Shown in pieces: positions 8,581 to 16,810 of a stretch of DNA of 64,000 bases. The stretch covers positions 1-64,000 of the forward strand of contig JAUCZK010000013.1 of the NCBI GenBank assembly GCA_030373145.1, given 5' to 3'. This stretch comes from Cyanobium sp. CZS48M. Its GTDB lineage: Bacteria > Cyanobacteriota > Cyanobacteriia > PCC-6307 > Cyanobiaceae. The translations under genes were made by a program, and so were the position numbers. Under the pieces are notes generated by a model. The model was not told the DNA's origin and did no database searches. It worked only from the letters and a program-made list of their open reading frames with translations. Each line of letters opens with the position of its first letter. The first letter of the stretch is position 1.

Positions 8581-8672
8581 AGAGGTTTGTGAAGAATGGT
8601 GGCTTTGGGTGAACTGGCGGGCGCTCGCGCCTTTTCAGTAGGCGGAGATTTTGTAACAGTGCCGGCGGCGCG

Positions 8673-9419
8673 ATGACGGTTTCCAGCTCAGCGAAGGAGA
8701 CCATCCTGGTCGTCGACGACGAAGCCAGCATCCGCAGGATCCTGGACACGCGCCTCTCGATGATCGGGTATCAGGTGGTCACGGCCTCCGACGGGATCGA
8801 GGCGCTCGAAGCCTTCAGACAATCGAGCCCGGACCTGGTGGTGCTCGACGTGATGATGCCCAAACTCGACGGCTACGGGGTCTGCCAGGAGCTGCGCAAG
8901 GAATCGGATGTGCCGATCGTGATGCTCACCGCCCTGGGTGATGTGGCCGATCGCATCACCGGCCTGGAGCTGGGTGCGGATGACTATGTCGTCAAGCCCT
9001 TCAGCCCCAAGGAACTGGAGGCCCGCATCCGCTGTGTGCTGCGGCGGGTGGAGAAGGACCCGGTGGTGGGAATCCCCAACTCCGGTGTCATCCAGGTGGG
9101 GGAGCTGCGCATCGACACCAACAAGCGCCAGGTGTACCGCGGGGAGGAGCGCATCCGCCTCACCGGCATGGAGTTCAGCCTGCTGGAGCTGCTGGTGAGC
9201 CGCTCGGGTGAACCCTTCAGCCGCGGCGAAATCCTCAAGGAGGTGTGGGGCTACACCCCCGAGCGCCATGTGGACACCCGGGTGGTGGATGTCCACATCT
9301 CCCGTCTGCGCTCCAAGTTGGAGGATGATCCAGCCAATCCTGAGCTGATCCTCACGGCTCGCGGCACGGGATATCTGTTCCAGCGCATCGTGGAAGCCGT
9401 TGCCTCCGAAGGAACCTGA
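8673..9419 (+). CDS. rpaB: Response regulator RpaB (OmpR/PhoB class)
   Basis: The 248-residue regulator has a receiver starting ETILVVDDEASIRRIL, phosphoacceptor D59 in LVVLDVMMPKLDG, and a winged-helix domain with GMEFSLLELLVSRSGEPFSR and the HVDTRVVDVHISRLR recognition region. This matches RpaB (Ycf27). RpaB is essential in Synechococcus, partners the kinase NblS, and binds HLR1 elements of high-light genes. The final 20 bp overlap plsX. On the minus strand, GTTACAAA (8657-8650) just upstream matches one HLR1 half-site, but no second half-site lies at the proper spacing. Confidence 0.96.
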   Translation: MTVSSSAKETILVVDDEASIRRILDTRLSMIGYQVVTASDGIEALEAFRQSSPDLVVLDVMMPKLDGYGVCQELRKESDVPIVMLTALGDVADRITGLELGADDYVVKPFSPKELEARIRCVLRRVEKDPVVGIPNSGVIQVGELRIDTNKRQVYRGEERIRLTGMEFSLLELLVSRSGEPFSRGEILKEVWGYTPERHVDTRVVDVHISRLRSKLEDDPANPELILTARGTGYLFQRIVEAVASEGT

Positions 9420-10725
9420 TCTCGATCCCCGCTTCGGCAGGCGTGCCAAGCCCAGCCGGGCCATTCGCCGGCTGGTGATCTGGTATCGCCGCAATGCGGC
9501 AGTCACCTCGATCGTGGGCACGGCCACCTCCTCCGCCGGTTCGGTGGCCTCGGCTGCGGGGTCGGTGGCCGGCAGCGTGGCCTCCACGGCCGGCTCGGTG
9601 CTCAACCCCCTGGTGATCGATCCCCTGCGCCGGCTGCAGCAGAGCGGTGGCGAGGAGTTGGCCGCCATCCACCGCGGCGATCGCCTCTGGGTGGCCGTCG
9701 ACGGCATGGGCGGTGACCACGCCCCGGGGCCGATTCTGGAGGGCTGCCTGAGGGCAGTGCGGATCCTGCCGGTGCGCGTCCGCTTCGTGGCCGAAACCGC
9801 GGTGGTGAATGCGGTGGTGTCCCAGCTGGGCCTGGGCGAGTCGCTGCGGGAGGCGATCCAGCGGGGTCTGATCGAGATGGTGCCCAGCGGCCCCTCGGTG
9901 GGCATGGACGACGAGGCCACGGTGGTGCGGCGGAAGCGCGACGCCAGCATCAACCTGGCCATGGACCTGGTGAAGCGGGGTGAGGCCACCGCGATCTACT
10001 CGGCCGGCAATTCCGGAGCCGTGATGGCCTCGGCCATCTTCCGGCTGGGGCGGCTCAAGGGCATCGACCGACCGGCCATCGGCGCCCTCTTCCCCACCAA
10101 GGACCCGTCCCAGCAGGTGCTGGTGCTTGATGTGGGCGCCAACATGGACTGCAAGCCTGGCTACCTGCACCAGTTCGCCCTGTTGGGGAGCATCTACAGC
10201 CGCGATGTGCTTGGGGTGGCCAGCCCGAGCGTCGGCTTGCTCAACATCGGCGAGGAGGAGTGCAAGGGTAATGAGCTCACCCTCAAGGCGTTTCCGCTGC
10301 TGGCGGCTGAGCCCAGGATCAGCTTCAAGGGCAACTGTGAAGGCCGCGATGTGCTCTCCGGCAGCTTCGATGTGGTCGTCTGCGATGGCTACACCGGCAA
10401 CGTGCTGCTCAAGTTCCTTGAGTCGGTGGGCAGCGTGCTGCTGGATGTGCTGCGGGCGGAACTGCCCCGCGGCCGCCGCGGCAAGGTGGGCTCCGCCTTC
10501 CTGCGCAGCAATCTGATCCGGATCAAGAAGCGCCTCGACCATGCCGAACACGGCGGCGCCCTGCTGCTGGGGGTGAACGGGGTCTGCGTGATCGGCCACG
10601 GCAGCAGCAAGGCCCTCTCGGTGGTCAGTGCCCTGCGCCTCGCCCACCTGGCCGCCAGCCATGGGGTCATGGAGGACCTGCATCAGCTCAGCGCCCAGGA
10701 AGACAGCGTCACCGCCTGTGGTTGA
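9400..10725 (+). CDS. plsX: Phosphate acyltransferase PlsX, with N-terminal extension
   Basis: The protein makes acyl-phosphate from acyl-ACP for phosphatidic acid synthesis. The catalytic fold begins at about residue 96 with RLWVAVDGMGGDHAPG; YSAGNSGAVMA and DVGANMDCKPGYL follow. The first ~95 residues are an extension with a basic, aromatic stretch (RRLVIWYRR, 23-31) and a tandem 11-residue repeat (46-67). An extension of this sort also occurs, to my memory, in marine Synechococcus PlsX. The TTG start at 9400 lies within rpaB (20-bp overlap), with GGAAG five nucleotides upstream. It is first gene of the plsX-fabH-fabD-plsC lipid operon. Confidence 0.92.
   Translation: MPPKEPDLDPRFGRRAKPSRAIRRLVIWYRRNAAVTSIVGTATSSAGSVASAAGSVAGSVASTAGSVLNPLVIDPLRRLQQSGGEELAAIHRGDRLWVAVDGMGGDHAPGPILEGCLRAVRILPVRVRFVAETAVVNAVVSQLGLGESLREAIQRGLIEMVPSGPSVGMDDEATVVRRKRDASINLAMDLVKRGEATAIYSAGNSGAVMASAIFRLGRLKGIDRPAIGALFPTKDPSQQVLVLDVGANMDCKPGYLHQFALLGSIYSRDVLGVASPSVGLLNIGEEECKGNELTLKAFPLLAAEPRISFKGNCEGRDVLSGSFDVVVCDGYTGNVLLKFLESVGSVLLDVLRAELPRGRRGKVGSAFLRSNLIRIKKRLDHAEHGGALLLGVNGVCVIGHGSSKALSVVSALRLAHLAASHGVMEDLHQLSAQEDSVTACG
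9535..9600 (+). repeat. Tandem 33-bp (11-residue) repeat inside plsX
   Basis: Two adjacent 33-bp units encode AGSVASAAGSV (46-56) and AGSVASTAGSV (57-67), identical at 10 of 11 residues. The codons differ at several synonymous sites, so the protein sequence rather than the DNA appears to be what is kept. Confidence 0.85.
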
Positions 10726-10750
10726 CTGAGCCCAACTGAGGACTGAGACG

Positions 10751-11797
10751 GTGTCGCTCGGCCGGATGGGCGCAGGCATGGCCCTGGTGGGCAGCGGCAG
10801 TGCCCTGCCGCTGGTCAGTGTCAGCAATGAACAGCTCAGCCGCCGGGTCGACACCAACGACGCCTGGATCCGCAGCCGCACCGGCATCACAGCCCGCCGG
10901 GTGGCCGGTCCTGGTGAAACGATCACCAGCCTGGCCACCGCTGCCGCCCAGGCCGCCCTGGAGCAGGCCGGCTGGGCGGCCGAGGATCTGGACCTGATCC
11001 TGCTGGCCACCTCCAGCCCCGACGATCTGTTCGGCACCGCGCCGCGGGTGCAGGGGGCCCTTGGTGCCCGGCGGGCGGCGGCCTTCGATCTCACCGCCGC
11101 CTGCAGCGGCTTTCTCTTTGCCCTGATCACCGCCGGTCAGTACATCCGCGGTGGGACGGTGGGGCGCGCCCTGGTGATCGGCGCCGATCAGCTCAGCCGC
11201 TGGATCGACTGGGACGACCGCAGCACCTGCGTGCTCTTCGGCGACGGTGCCGCCGCCGTGGCGGTGGAGGCCTGCGAGGAGCCGCGCAATGGCCTGCTGG
11301 GCTTCAAGATGCACTCCGATGGCCGCCGGGCCGACTGCCTCTCCCTGCGCCAGCGCGACGATCATGTTCCTCTGCTGGAGGGTCACTCGAGCCAGAAAGG
11401 CGGCTTCGAGACCATTCACATGAATGGCCAGGAGGTGTATAAGTTCGCCGTGCGCGAGGTGCCAGCTGTCCTGCAGGAGCTGCTGCAAAGCACGGGCACC
11501 AGCACGGACCAGCTCAACTGGCTGCTGCTGCACCAGGCCAACCAGCGCATCCTCGATGCGGTGGCCGACCGCTTCGCCATCCCCCATGAACGCGTGCTCA
11601 GCAACCTGGCTCGCTACGGCAACACCTCCGCCGCCACCATCCCGCTGATGCTGGATGAGGCGGTGCGCGATGGCCGGGTGTGTCCGGGCGATCTGATCGC
11701 CAGCAGCGGCTTCGGAGCGGGCCTGAGCTGGGGCGCGGCCCTGCTGCGCTGGGGTGGCCCCGGCGGCGGCGCCCAGGCAGCCGCTGAGTCCGGCTGA
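10751..11797 (+). CDS. fabH: 3-oxoacyl-[ACP] synthase III
   Basis: The 348-residue condensing enzyme starts fatty acid synthesis by joining acetyl-CoA and malonyl-ACP. The catalytic triad is visible: Cys118 in TAACSGF, His261 in LLLHQAN and Asn291 in YGNTSAA. DTNDAWIRSRTGI near residue 34 is also typical. A GTG start at 10751 is preceded by GAGG at about the right distance. It follows plsX by 25 bp and precedes fabD by 43 bp. The last ~14 residues are a Gly/Ala-rich tail. Confidence 0.95.
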   Translation: MSLGRMGAGMALVGSGSALPLVSVSNEQLSRRVDTNDAWIRSRTGITARRVAGPGETITSLATAAAQAALEQAGWAAEDLDLILLATSSPDDLFGTAPRVQGALGARRAAAFDLTAACSGFLFALITAGQYIRGGTVGRALVIGADQLSRWIDWDDRSTCVLFGDGAAAVAVEACEEPRNGLLGFKMHSDGRRADCLSLRQRDDHVPLLEGHSSQKGGFETIHMNGQEVYKFAVREVPAVLQELLQSTGTSTDQLNWLLLHQANQRILDAVADRFAIPHERVLSNLARYGNTSAATIPLMLDEAVRDGRVCPGDLIASSGFGAGLSWGAALLRWGGPGGGAQAAAESG

Positions 11798-11809
11798 ACC
11801 GCACCGCCG

Positions 11810-11815
11810 TAATCT
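11810..11815 (+). promoter_or_regulatory. Candidate -10 element (TAATCT) upstream of fabD
   Basis: TAATCT lies in the fabH-fabD gap, with 25 nt to the fabD ATG. The same placement of a TAnnnT hexamer is seen before ndhF1, ndhD1, pedR, chlM and crtP. No -35 is apparent. It might be an internal operon promoter. Confidence 0.3.
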
Positions 11816-11840
11816 CCAGCCGGTTCGAGCGCGTGTCGCC

Positions 11841-12752
11841 ATGGGGATTGCCTGGGTGTTTCCCGGTCAGGGCTCACAGAAAACCGGCATGGCCAGTGGG
11901 GTGCTGGAGCTGGCGGGGGCTCACGAGCGCTTCGCCGCCGCCTCTGCGCTGCTGGGCCGCGATCTGCTGGCGATCTGTGCCGGCGAGGCGAGCGAGGTGG
12001 AGGGGGCAGCGCCAGGGGCGCCGCTCGATCTGGGCGACACCCGCAACACCCAGCCGGCCCTGTTCGTGCTGGAAAGCCTGCTGGTGGATGGCCTCAAGGC
12101 CCAGGGCCGCCGGGCTGATCTGGTGGCCGGCCACAGCGCCGGCGAACTGGTGGCCCTCTATGCCGCTGATGTCTTCGATTTCCACACGGGCCTGGAGCTG
12201 ATGCACCGCCGCAGCGAGCTGATGGCCGCCGCCGGTGGCGGGGCCATGACCGCGGTGATGGGCTTTGAGCGCAACGAGCTGGAGGCGCTGGTGGAGGTCA
12301 GTGAGGGCGTGGTGATCGCCAACGACAACAGCGCGGCCCAGGTGGTGATCTCCGGCCTGCCGGAGGCGGTGGCCGCCGTGGCCGCCCAGCTCACCTGCAA
12401 GCGGGCCATCCCCCTGGCGGTTTCTGGGGCCTTCCACTCCCCCTTCATGGCCACTGCGGCCGAGTCCTTCGCCGCCCTGCTGGAGGAGGTGCCCTTCGCC
12501 GACGCCAGCATCCCGGTGCTGAGCAACACCGATCCCACCCCCAGTAGCAGCGGGGCCGAGCTCAAGCAGCGGCTGCAGCGGCAGATGGTGAGCGGGGTGC
12601 GCTGGCGCGAAACCATGGATCAGCTGGCGGTCCACGCCATCGACACCGTGGTCGAGATCGGCCCTGGCTCCGTGCTCAGTGGCCTGGTCAAACGCAGCCT
12701 GAGCGGTGTCACCACCGCCCAGATCAGCACCAGCGCCGACCTGGGCCTGTGA
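11841..12752 (+). CDS. fabD: Malonyl-CoA:ACP transacylase
   Basis: The 303-residue enzyme loads malonyl groups onto ACP. It opens with IAWVFPGQGSQ, has the nucleophile motif GHSAGE (Ser99) and the histidine motif AFHSPFM, and ends with an EIGPGSVLSGL segment. The ATG at 11841 lies just before the conserved N-terminal strand. Its stop overlaps the GTG start of plsC by 4 bp (GTGA), implying coupled translation. Confidence 0.96.
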   Translation: MGIAWVFPGQGSQKTGMASGVLELAGAHERFAAASALLGRDLLAICAGEASEVEGAAPGAPLDLGDTRNTQPALFVLESLLVDGLKAQGRRADLVAGHSAGELVALYAADVFDFHTGLELMHRRSELMAAAGGGAMTAVMGFERNELEALVEVSEGVVIANDNSAAQVVISGLPEAVAAVAAQLTCKRAIPLAVSGAFHSPFMATAAESFAALLEEVPFADASIPVLSNTDPTPSSSGAELKQRLQRQMVSGVRWRETMDQLAVHAIDTVVEIGPGSVLSGLVKRSLSGVTTAQISTSADLGL

Positions 12753-13525
12753 GCGATACCGAGGAGGGCCTGCCGGCCAGCGGACCACTCGAACCCCGCC
12801 GGCGCGGCCGGCGCCGGCGCCGGCGGACGGAGCCGCCGGCCCTGCTCACCCCCAGGCCGAGCCTCACCTACCGCCTGATCAGTTATCTGCTGGTGTTTCC
12901 GGTGTTCCGGCTGCTGTTCAGGGGCCGCACCAGTGGCAATGGCCTGGTGCCGATGGAGGGGGCCCTGGTGGTGGTCGCCAACCATGGCTCCCACCTCGAC
13001 CCGCCCCTGCTGGGGCATGCCCTGGGGCGTCCGGTGGCCTTCATGGCCAAGGCCGAGCTGTTCCGGGTGCCCCTGCTGGGGCCGATCATCCGGGCCTGCG
13101 GCGCCTATCCCGTCTCCCGTGGCGCCAGCGACCGGGAGGCCATCCGCATCGCCACCGACCGCCTGCTGGAGGGCTGGGCCACCGGTGTGTTCATCGACGG
13201 CACCCGCCAGACGGACGGGCGCGTGAACCAGCCGCAGCCTGGTGCCGCCCTGTTGGCGGCACGGGCGGGGGCTCACCTGCTGCCGGTGGCGATCATCAAC
13301 AGTCACCGGGCCCTTGGTACGGGTCAGAGCACCCCAAGGCTGGTGCCGATCCACATCCGCATCGGCCAGATCATTCCGCCACCGGCCTCCCGCCGCCGCG
13401 CCGACCTGCTGGCCACCACCGCCGCCTGCCAGGAGCAGATCAATGCGCTGCTGGATCAGGGCCTGCTGGCCCCAGGGCGGGAGCCAGCCGCCCTGCCGCC
13501 CACGAGCGCAGATCCCGACCCGTGA
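12749..13525 (+). CDS. plsC: 1-acyl-sn-glycerol-3-phosphate acyltransferase
   Basis: This 258-residue membrane-associated acyltransferase completes phosphatidic acid synthesis. The HX4D motif is NHGSHLD (His79, Asp84), followed by AKAELFRVPLLG and the FIDGTRQTDGR region, where the family's FPEGTR motif has become FIDGTR. The first 30 residues include an Arg-rich run (17-26). The start is GTG, overlapping the fabD stop. Its last 86 bp are antisense to the 3' end of the ydcF-like gene. Confidence 0.88.
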   Translation: MSDTEEGLPASGPLEPRRRGRRRRRRTEPPALLTPRPSLTYRLISYLLVFPVFRLLFRGRTSGNGLVPMEGALVVVANHGSHLDPPLLGHALGRPVAFMAKAELFRVPLLGPIIRACGAYPVSRGASDREAIRIATDRLLEGWATGVFIDGTRQTDGRVNQPQPGAALLAARAGAHLLPVAIINSHRALGTGQSTPRLVPIHIRIGQIIPPPASRRRADLLATTAACQEQINALLDQGLLAPGREPAALPPTSADPDP

Positions 13526-14024
13526 CCACCCAGGCCGCGGCCCTGAGGCCATCACCCCAGACCTTGCGGCGCCCCTCCGGCCGGCAGCTCTCGCCGCAGG
13601 GCACCGCCACCGGAGTGAGGTGAATGCCCCGGCTGCCGGCCACGATCCGTCCCACCAGCAGCGCCCGGTCCATGTGATCGCTGCTGGTGACCAGCAGCAC
13701 ATGCTGAATCCCCAGACGCTGAAGGTCATCCACCACCGTGGTGAAGTTGCCGAGGGTGTCGCGGGCGCGGTAATCGAGCCGAAACTGCCGGCGATCGAGC
13801 CCCTCCTGGCTGAACAGCCACTGGGCATATTCCGGATTGCTGCCGCCACTCACCAGCAAAGGCAGCCCATCCCGGTGGGCCAGCCGGCCGGCCAGCTTCT
13901 CCCGCTCGATGTCGCCCCCCAGCACCAGAATCATCTGGGGCCGGCCGAGGCTGGGCAGCAGCAGCCACCGGGTCACCAGCACCAGAGCGCCGGCCAGCAG
14001 GGCCGCCACCAGCAGCCGTCGCAT
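13440..14024 (-). CDS. YdcF/DUF218-family membrane-anchored protein
   Basis: The 194-residue protein starts MRRLLVAALLAGALVLVTRW, a single N-terminal membrane helix. A DUF218 domain follows with MILVLGGD (family nucleotide-like motif), LLVSGGS, an RDTLGNF motif and VLLVTSSDHMDRA. Related proteins include ElyC/SanA-type envelope factors; the exact role here is unknown. The ATG overlaps the tsaB stop by one base (TGATG). Its 3' end overlaps plsC by 86 bp on the opposite strand, unusually long for two genuine genes. Confidence 0.8.
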   Translation of the reverse strand: MRRLLVAALLAGALVLVTRWLLLPSLGRPQMILVLGGDIEREKLAGRLAHRDGLPLLVSGGSNPEYAQWLFSQEGLDRRQFRLDYRARDTLGNFTTVVDDLQRLGIQHVLLVTSSDHMDRALLVGRIVAGSRGIHLTPVAVPCGESCRPEGRRKVWGDGLRAAAWVVTGRDLRSWAAGRLAPALGPAGPDPAAH

Positions 14025-14677
14025 CAGGCCTGCCCCAGCGGCTGGCCCACCGGACTGGTGGGATAGAGCGGTAGGACGCTGGCCCAGGGAGCCGCCGCTC
14101 CCGCCGCCGCCGCCAGCCCACTCAGGCGCAGCAACTGATCCACGTCGGCCTCCGGATCGACCCGCGCCTCCAGCCGGACGCCGGCCGGCAGATCGGCCAG
14201 CTGGGCGTAGAGGCGTGGCGCCTCGCGCTCGGCGATTCCCCCCAGTGCCCACTCGTCGACGGCGTAGCAGCCCGCCACGATGCCGCGACGGGGCAGCTCC
14301 TGCAACAGCCAGAAGGGCTGATCACTCACCTCGGCCCGCTGACGCAGACGGTGAGCCATCAGCAGGAAGCTGCTGAAGCCATCGAGGGGCAACCCCAGCT
14401 GCTGGGCCACTGTGCGGGCGAAGACCACGGTCACCCGGGTGCCGGTGAACCCGCCCGGACCGGTGGCCACCGCCAGGCGACCCAGCTGGCGCCACTGGGG
14501 GGCGGGCAACAGCTGTTCCACGCAGGCCAGCAGATCGTTGGAGAGCCGCCGGCCCAGGGGATGGCTGCTGATGCGGGAGCTCGTGCCAGGGGCAGGCTCC
14601 AGGGGGGCGAGCCCCAGCCCCAGCACCTCGCTGCTGCTGTGCAGCGCCAGCAGCCAGGGGGGGGAGACAGCACTCAT
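14024..14677 (-). CDS. tsaB: tRNA t6A biosynthesis protein TsaB
   Basis: This 217-residue ASKHA-fold protein opens with WLLALHSSSEVLGLGL and contains the family signature ATGPGGFTGTRVTV. TsaB supports TsaD in adding threonylcarbamoyl to A37 of tRNAs that read ANN codons. It is the middle of a tightly overlapping trio: ycf34 ends inside its start (ATGA) and the ydcF-like gene begins in its stop. Confidence 0.88.
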   Translation of the reverse strand: MSAVSPPWLLALHSSSEVLGLGLAPLEPAPGTSSRISSHPLGRRLSNDLLACVEQLLPAPQWRQLGRLAVATGPGGFTGTRVTVVFARTVAQQLGLPLDGFSSFLLMAHRLRQRAEVSDQPFWLLQELPRRGIVAGCYAVDEWALGGIAEREAPRLYAQLADLPAGVRLEARVDPEADVDQLLRLSGLAAAAGAAAPWASVLPLYPTSPVGQPLGQA

Positions 14678-14925
14678 GCCGGCACCCTCTCACCCGGGCG
14701 CAGACGACTCCAGCGACCCGGCTCGCTCTGGAAGCTGGAGCAGGCCCGCACATCCCACTCCACCCCCACCTGATCCGCCGCCAGGCTCATCACCTGCACG
14801 TGGATGCGCGGGGCCATGGGAGTGAAATCCGGATCCACACTGAGGTGCTCCACACCGTGCTGCCTCTCCACCGCGTGATAGGCCTGACAGCGCTCCACCC
14901 AGTGGCAGTCGACGCAGATGCACAT
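14674..14925 (-). CDS. ycf34: Ycf34 protein
   Basis: The 83-residue protein has the typical opening MCICVDCHWVERCQAYHAVE, with Cys2, Cys4, Cys7 and Cys13, plus a fifth cysteine in WDVRACSSF. Ycf34 is found in cyanobacteria and red-algal plastids; the Synechocystis protein has been reported to bind an iron-sulfur cluster and affect photosynthetic electron transport. A longer start at 14952 is possible, but the Cys-rich opening marks the family N-terminus. It overlaps tsaB by 4 bp. Confidence 0.93.
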   Translation of the reverse strand: MCICVDCHWVERCQAYHAVERQHGVEHLSVDPDFTPMAPRIHVQVMSLAADQVGVEWDVRACSSFQSEPGRWSRLRPGERVPA

Positions 14926-15001
14926 GCCGCCGGAGCCCTCCACTGCCCCCATTCTGGAGTGGGCCCAGGCCCCCCAGGGGCCCAGGGCGGCGGCCACCGC
15001 C

Positions 15002-16207
15002 GTGCTGCGCCGGGCCCTGGCCATGGAGGGCTGGCCCTGGCCGCCCCACGCCTTCCCCAGCGGCACGGCCCTGGTGGGTGGCGCCGTGCGCGATGGGCTG
15101 CTGGGACGCCTGGGACCTCAGCCCGATCTGGATCTGGTGGTGCCCGCTGACGCCATCGCCCTCTGCACCAGGCTGAGCCGCAGTCACGGCGGCAGCGTTG
15201 TGGTGCTCGATGGCGAGCGCTCGATCGCCCGGCTGGTGCTGCGCGGCTGGAGCCTGGACCTGGCCCGCCAGGTGGGAGACGATCTGGAGAGTGATCTCTG
15301 GAGGCGGGACTTCAGGCTGAATGCCCTGGCCCTGCCGCTGGCACCCGGGGCTGAATTGCTGGATCCCACCGGTGGGCTGGCGGACCTGGTGGGGGGAGAG
15401 CTGGTGGCGGTGCGGGAGGCCAACCTGCTGGACGATCCGCTGCGGATGCTGCGGGGGGTGCGCCTGGCCGCGGAGCTGGGCTTCCGCCTGGAGCCGCGCA
15501 CCCGAGGCTGGATCGAGCGCCACCACGGCCGGATCAGCCAGGTGGCGCCGGAGCGGGTGCTGCAGGAACTGCAGAAGCTGGCCCAGGCCCCCGGCGGGGG
15601 GAGGGGCCTGGCGGAGGCGCTCGCCTGCGGCCTGCTCGAGCCCTGGCGCTCGGTCGGGCCGGAGCCCGTCTGGGGAGCGGCGCTGGGGCCTGGAGGGGAG
15701 CTCGCAACGGGGCTGGAGCTGACCGCCGCGGAGGCGGCTCGGGCCCTGCCCCTGGCCCGGCTGGCACGGTTGCTCGATGCAGCGGCACTGGAGCGGTTGC
15801 GCAGCAGCCGTCAGCTGCAGCAGCGCTGCGGGCAGTTGCGCGGCTGGTTGCTGCGGCTGCTCGAGAGCAGAGGGGGTGCCGCCGCCGGCCTGCGGCGCCT
15901 GGGCGAAGCGGAGCGCCTGAGCCTGCATCTGCAGCTGGAGGCGGATCTCCCGGCGCTGCTGCTGTTTTTCCCAGCCAACCTGGCGGCGGAATGGTTAAAG
16001 CGCTGGCGTAATCCCCAGGATCCGTTGTTTCATCCCCGTCCGCCGATCGATGGGCGCAGCCTGCAGCAGCAGCTGGGGCTTAGCCCGTCCCGACGGCTGG
16101 GGGAGCTGCTCGCCCACCTCACCCTCGAAGCCGCCTATGGCCGCATCCATGGGCCTCAGCAGGCCCTGCGCCAGGCCAGGGTCTGGCTGGAGAGCACCCC
16201 GGCATGA
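15002..16207 (+). CDS. CCA-adding enzyme / poly(A) polymerase family tRNA nucleotidyltransferase
   Basis: This class II nucleotidyltransferase has the GG motif ALVGGAVRDGLLGR, the catalytic DLDLV, a DLWRRDFRLNALALP segment with the RRDF motif, and LLDDPLRMLRGVRLAAELGF, which positions the nucleotide. It adds or repairs the 3' CCA of tRNAs, though A-adding-only relatives exist. The start is uncertain. A GTG at 15002 (401 residues) leaves a 76-bp divergent spacer, while the in-frame ATG at 14918 would overlap the start of ycf34 head to head, and ATG 15023 is also possible. The encoded Asn tRNA lacking CCA fits a need for this activity. Confidence 0.87.
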   Translation: MLRRALAMEGWPWPPHAFPSGTALVGGAVRDGLLGRLGPQPDLDLVVPADAIALCTRLSRSHGGSVVVLDGERSIARLVLRGWSLDLARQVGDDLESDLWRRDFRLNALALPLAPGAELLDPTGGLADLVGGELVAVREANLLDDPLRMLRGVRLAAELGFRLEPRTRGWIERHHGRISQVAPERVLQELQKLAQAPGGGRGLAEALACGLLEPWRSVGPEPVWGAALGPGGELATGLELTAAEAARALPLARLARLLDAAALERLRSSRQLQQRCGQLRGWLLRLLESRGGAAAGLRRLGEAERLSLHLQLEADLPALLLFFPANLAAEWLKRWRNPQDPLFHPRPPIDGRSLQQQLGLSPSRRLGELLAHLTLEAAYGRIHGPQQALRQARVWLESTPA

Positions 16208-16378
16208 TTTACTAAACTGTGAAAAGGCATCCATTCACAGCCTGACACCGCCCGTAAGCATCGGCTGATCGTCTGAGGTTTCGTCAAGGGATTTCCGAGC
16301 CACTGGCTCTCCAGACCAACCTGTTCATCGATCAACACTCCGCCATCGGTCAAACATTCCCCCTTCCTCCCTCGTTTC

Positions 16379-16810
16379 ATGAGCGTTCGTCTTTACGTCG
16401 GCAACCTGCCGCAGACCTTCGATGACAAGGAGCTGACAGCTCTGTTCACCGCCGTCGGTGAAGGCGTGCGCTTCAAGACCGTCCAGGACCGCGAAACGGG
16501 CGCCTGCCGCGGCTTCGGCTTCGCCAACGTCGACGACGAAAAGCTCGCTGATGCGGTGGTCGAGCAACTCAACGGCCGCGACTTTGGCGGCAACAGCCTG
16601 CGCATCGAGCGCTCCGAGCGACGCGACAGCCGCGGCGCTGCCCCCAGCAGCGACCGCCGTGCCGGTGGAGCCACCGCCACGGTGGCCCGCAAGGCCGTCA
16701 ACAAGGTGGTCCACAGCGACGACATCACCGAAGGCGCACCCGATCCCCGCTGGTCCGGCGAACTGGCCAAGCTCAAGGCCCTCCTGGCCAACCAGACCGC
16801 CGCTGTCTGA
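16379..16810 (+). CDS. RNA-binding protein with one RRM (Rbp family)
   Basis: The 143-residue protein has RNP2 LYVGNL (5-10) and RNP1 RGFGFANV (about 44-51) in a single N-terminal RRM. A linker and a C-terminal segment ending in SGELAKLKALLANQ follow. Cyanobacterial Rbp proteins are often cold-induced, and some guide mRNAs to thylakoids. A 171-bp spacer precedes it; TAAACT (16213-16218) could be a -10, giving a leader of about 150 nt, typical for cold-responsive rbp genes. That last point is inference. Confidence 0.92.
   Translation: MSVRLYVGNLPQTFDDKELTALFTAVGEGVRFKTVQDRETGACRGFGFANVDDEKLADAVVEQLNGRDFGGNSLRIERSERRDSRGAAPSSDRRAGGATATVARKAVNKVVHSDDITEGAPDPRWSGELAKLKALLANQTAAV

Noticed and set aside
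14918..15001. Longer start (ATG 14918) for the CCA-type nucleotidyltransferase
   Set aside because: It would overlap the start of divergent ycf34 by 8 bp, leaving no promoter space; the added residues do not resemble the family. Kept only as an alternative.
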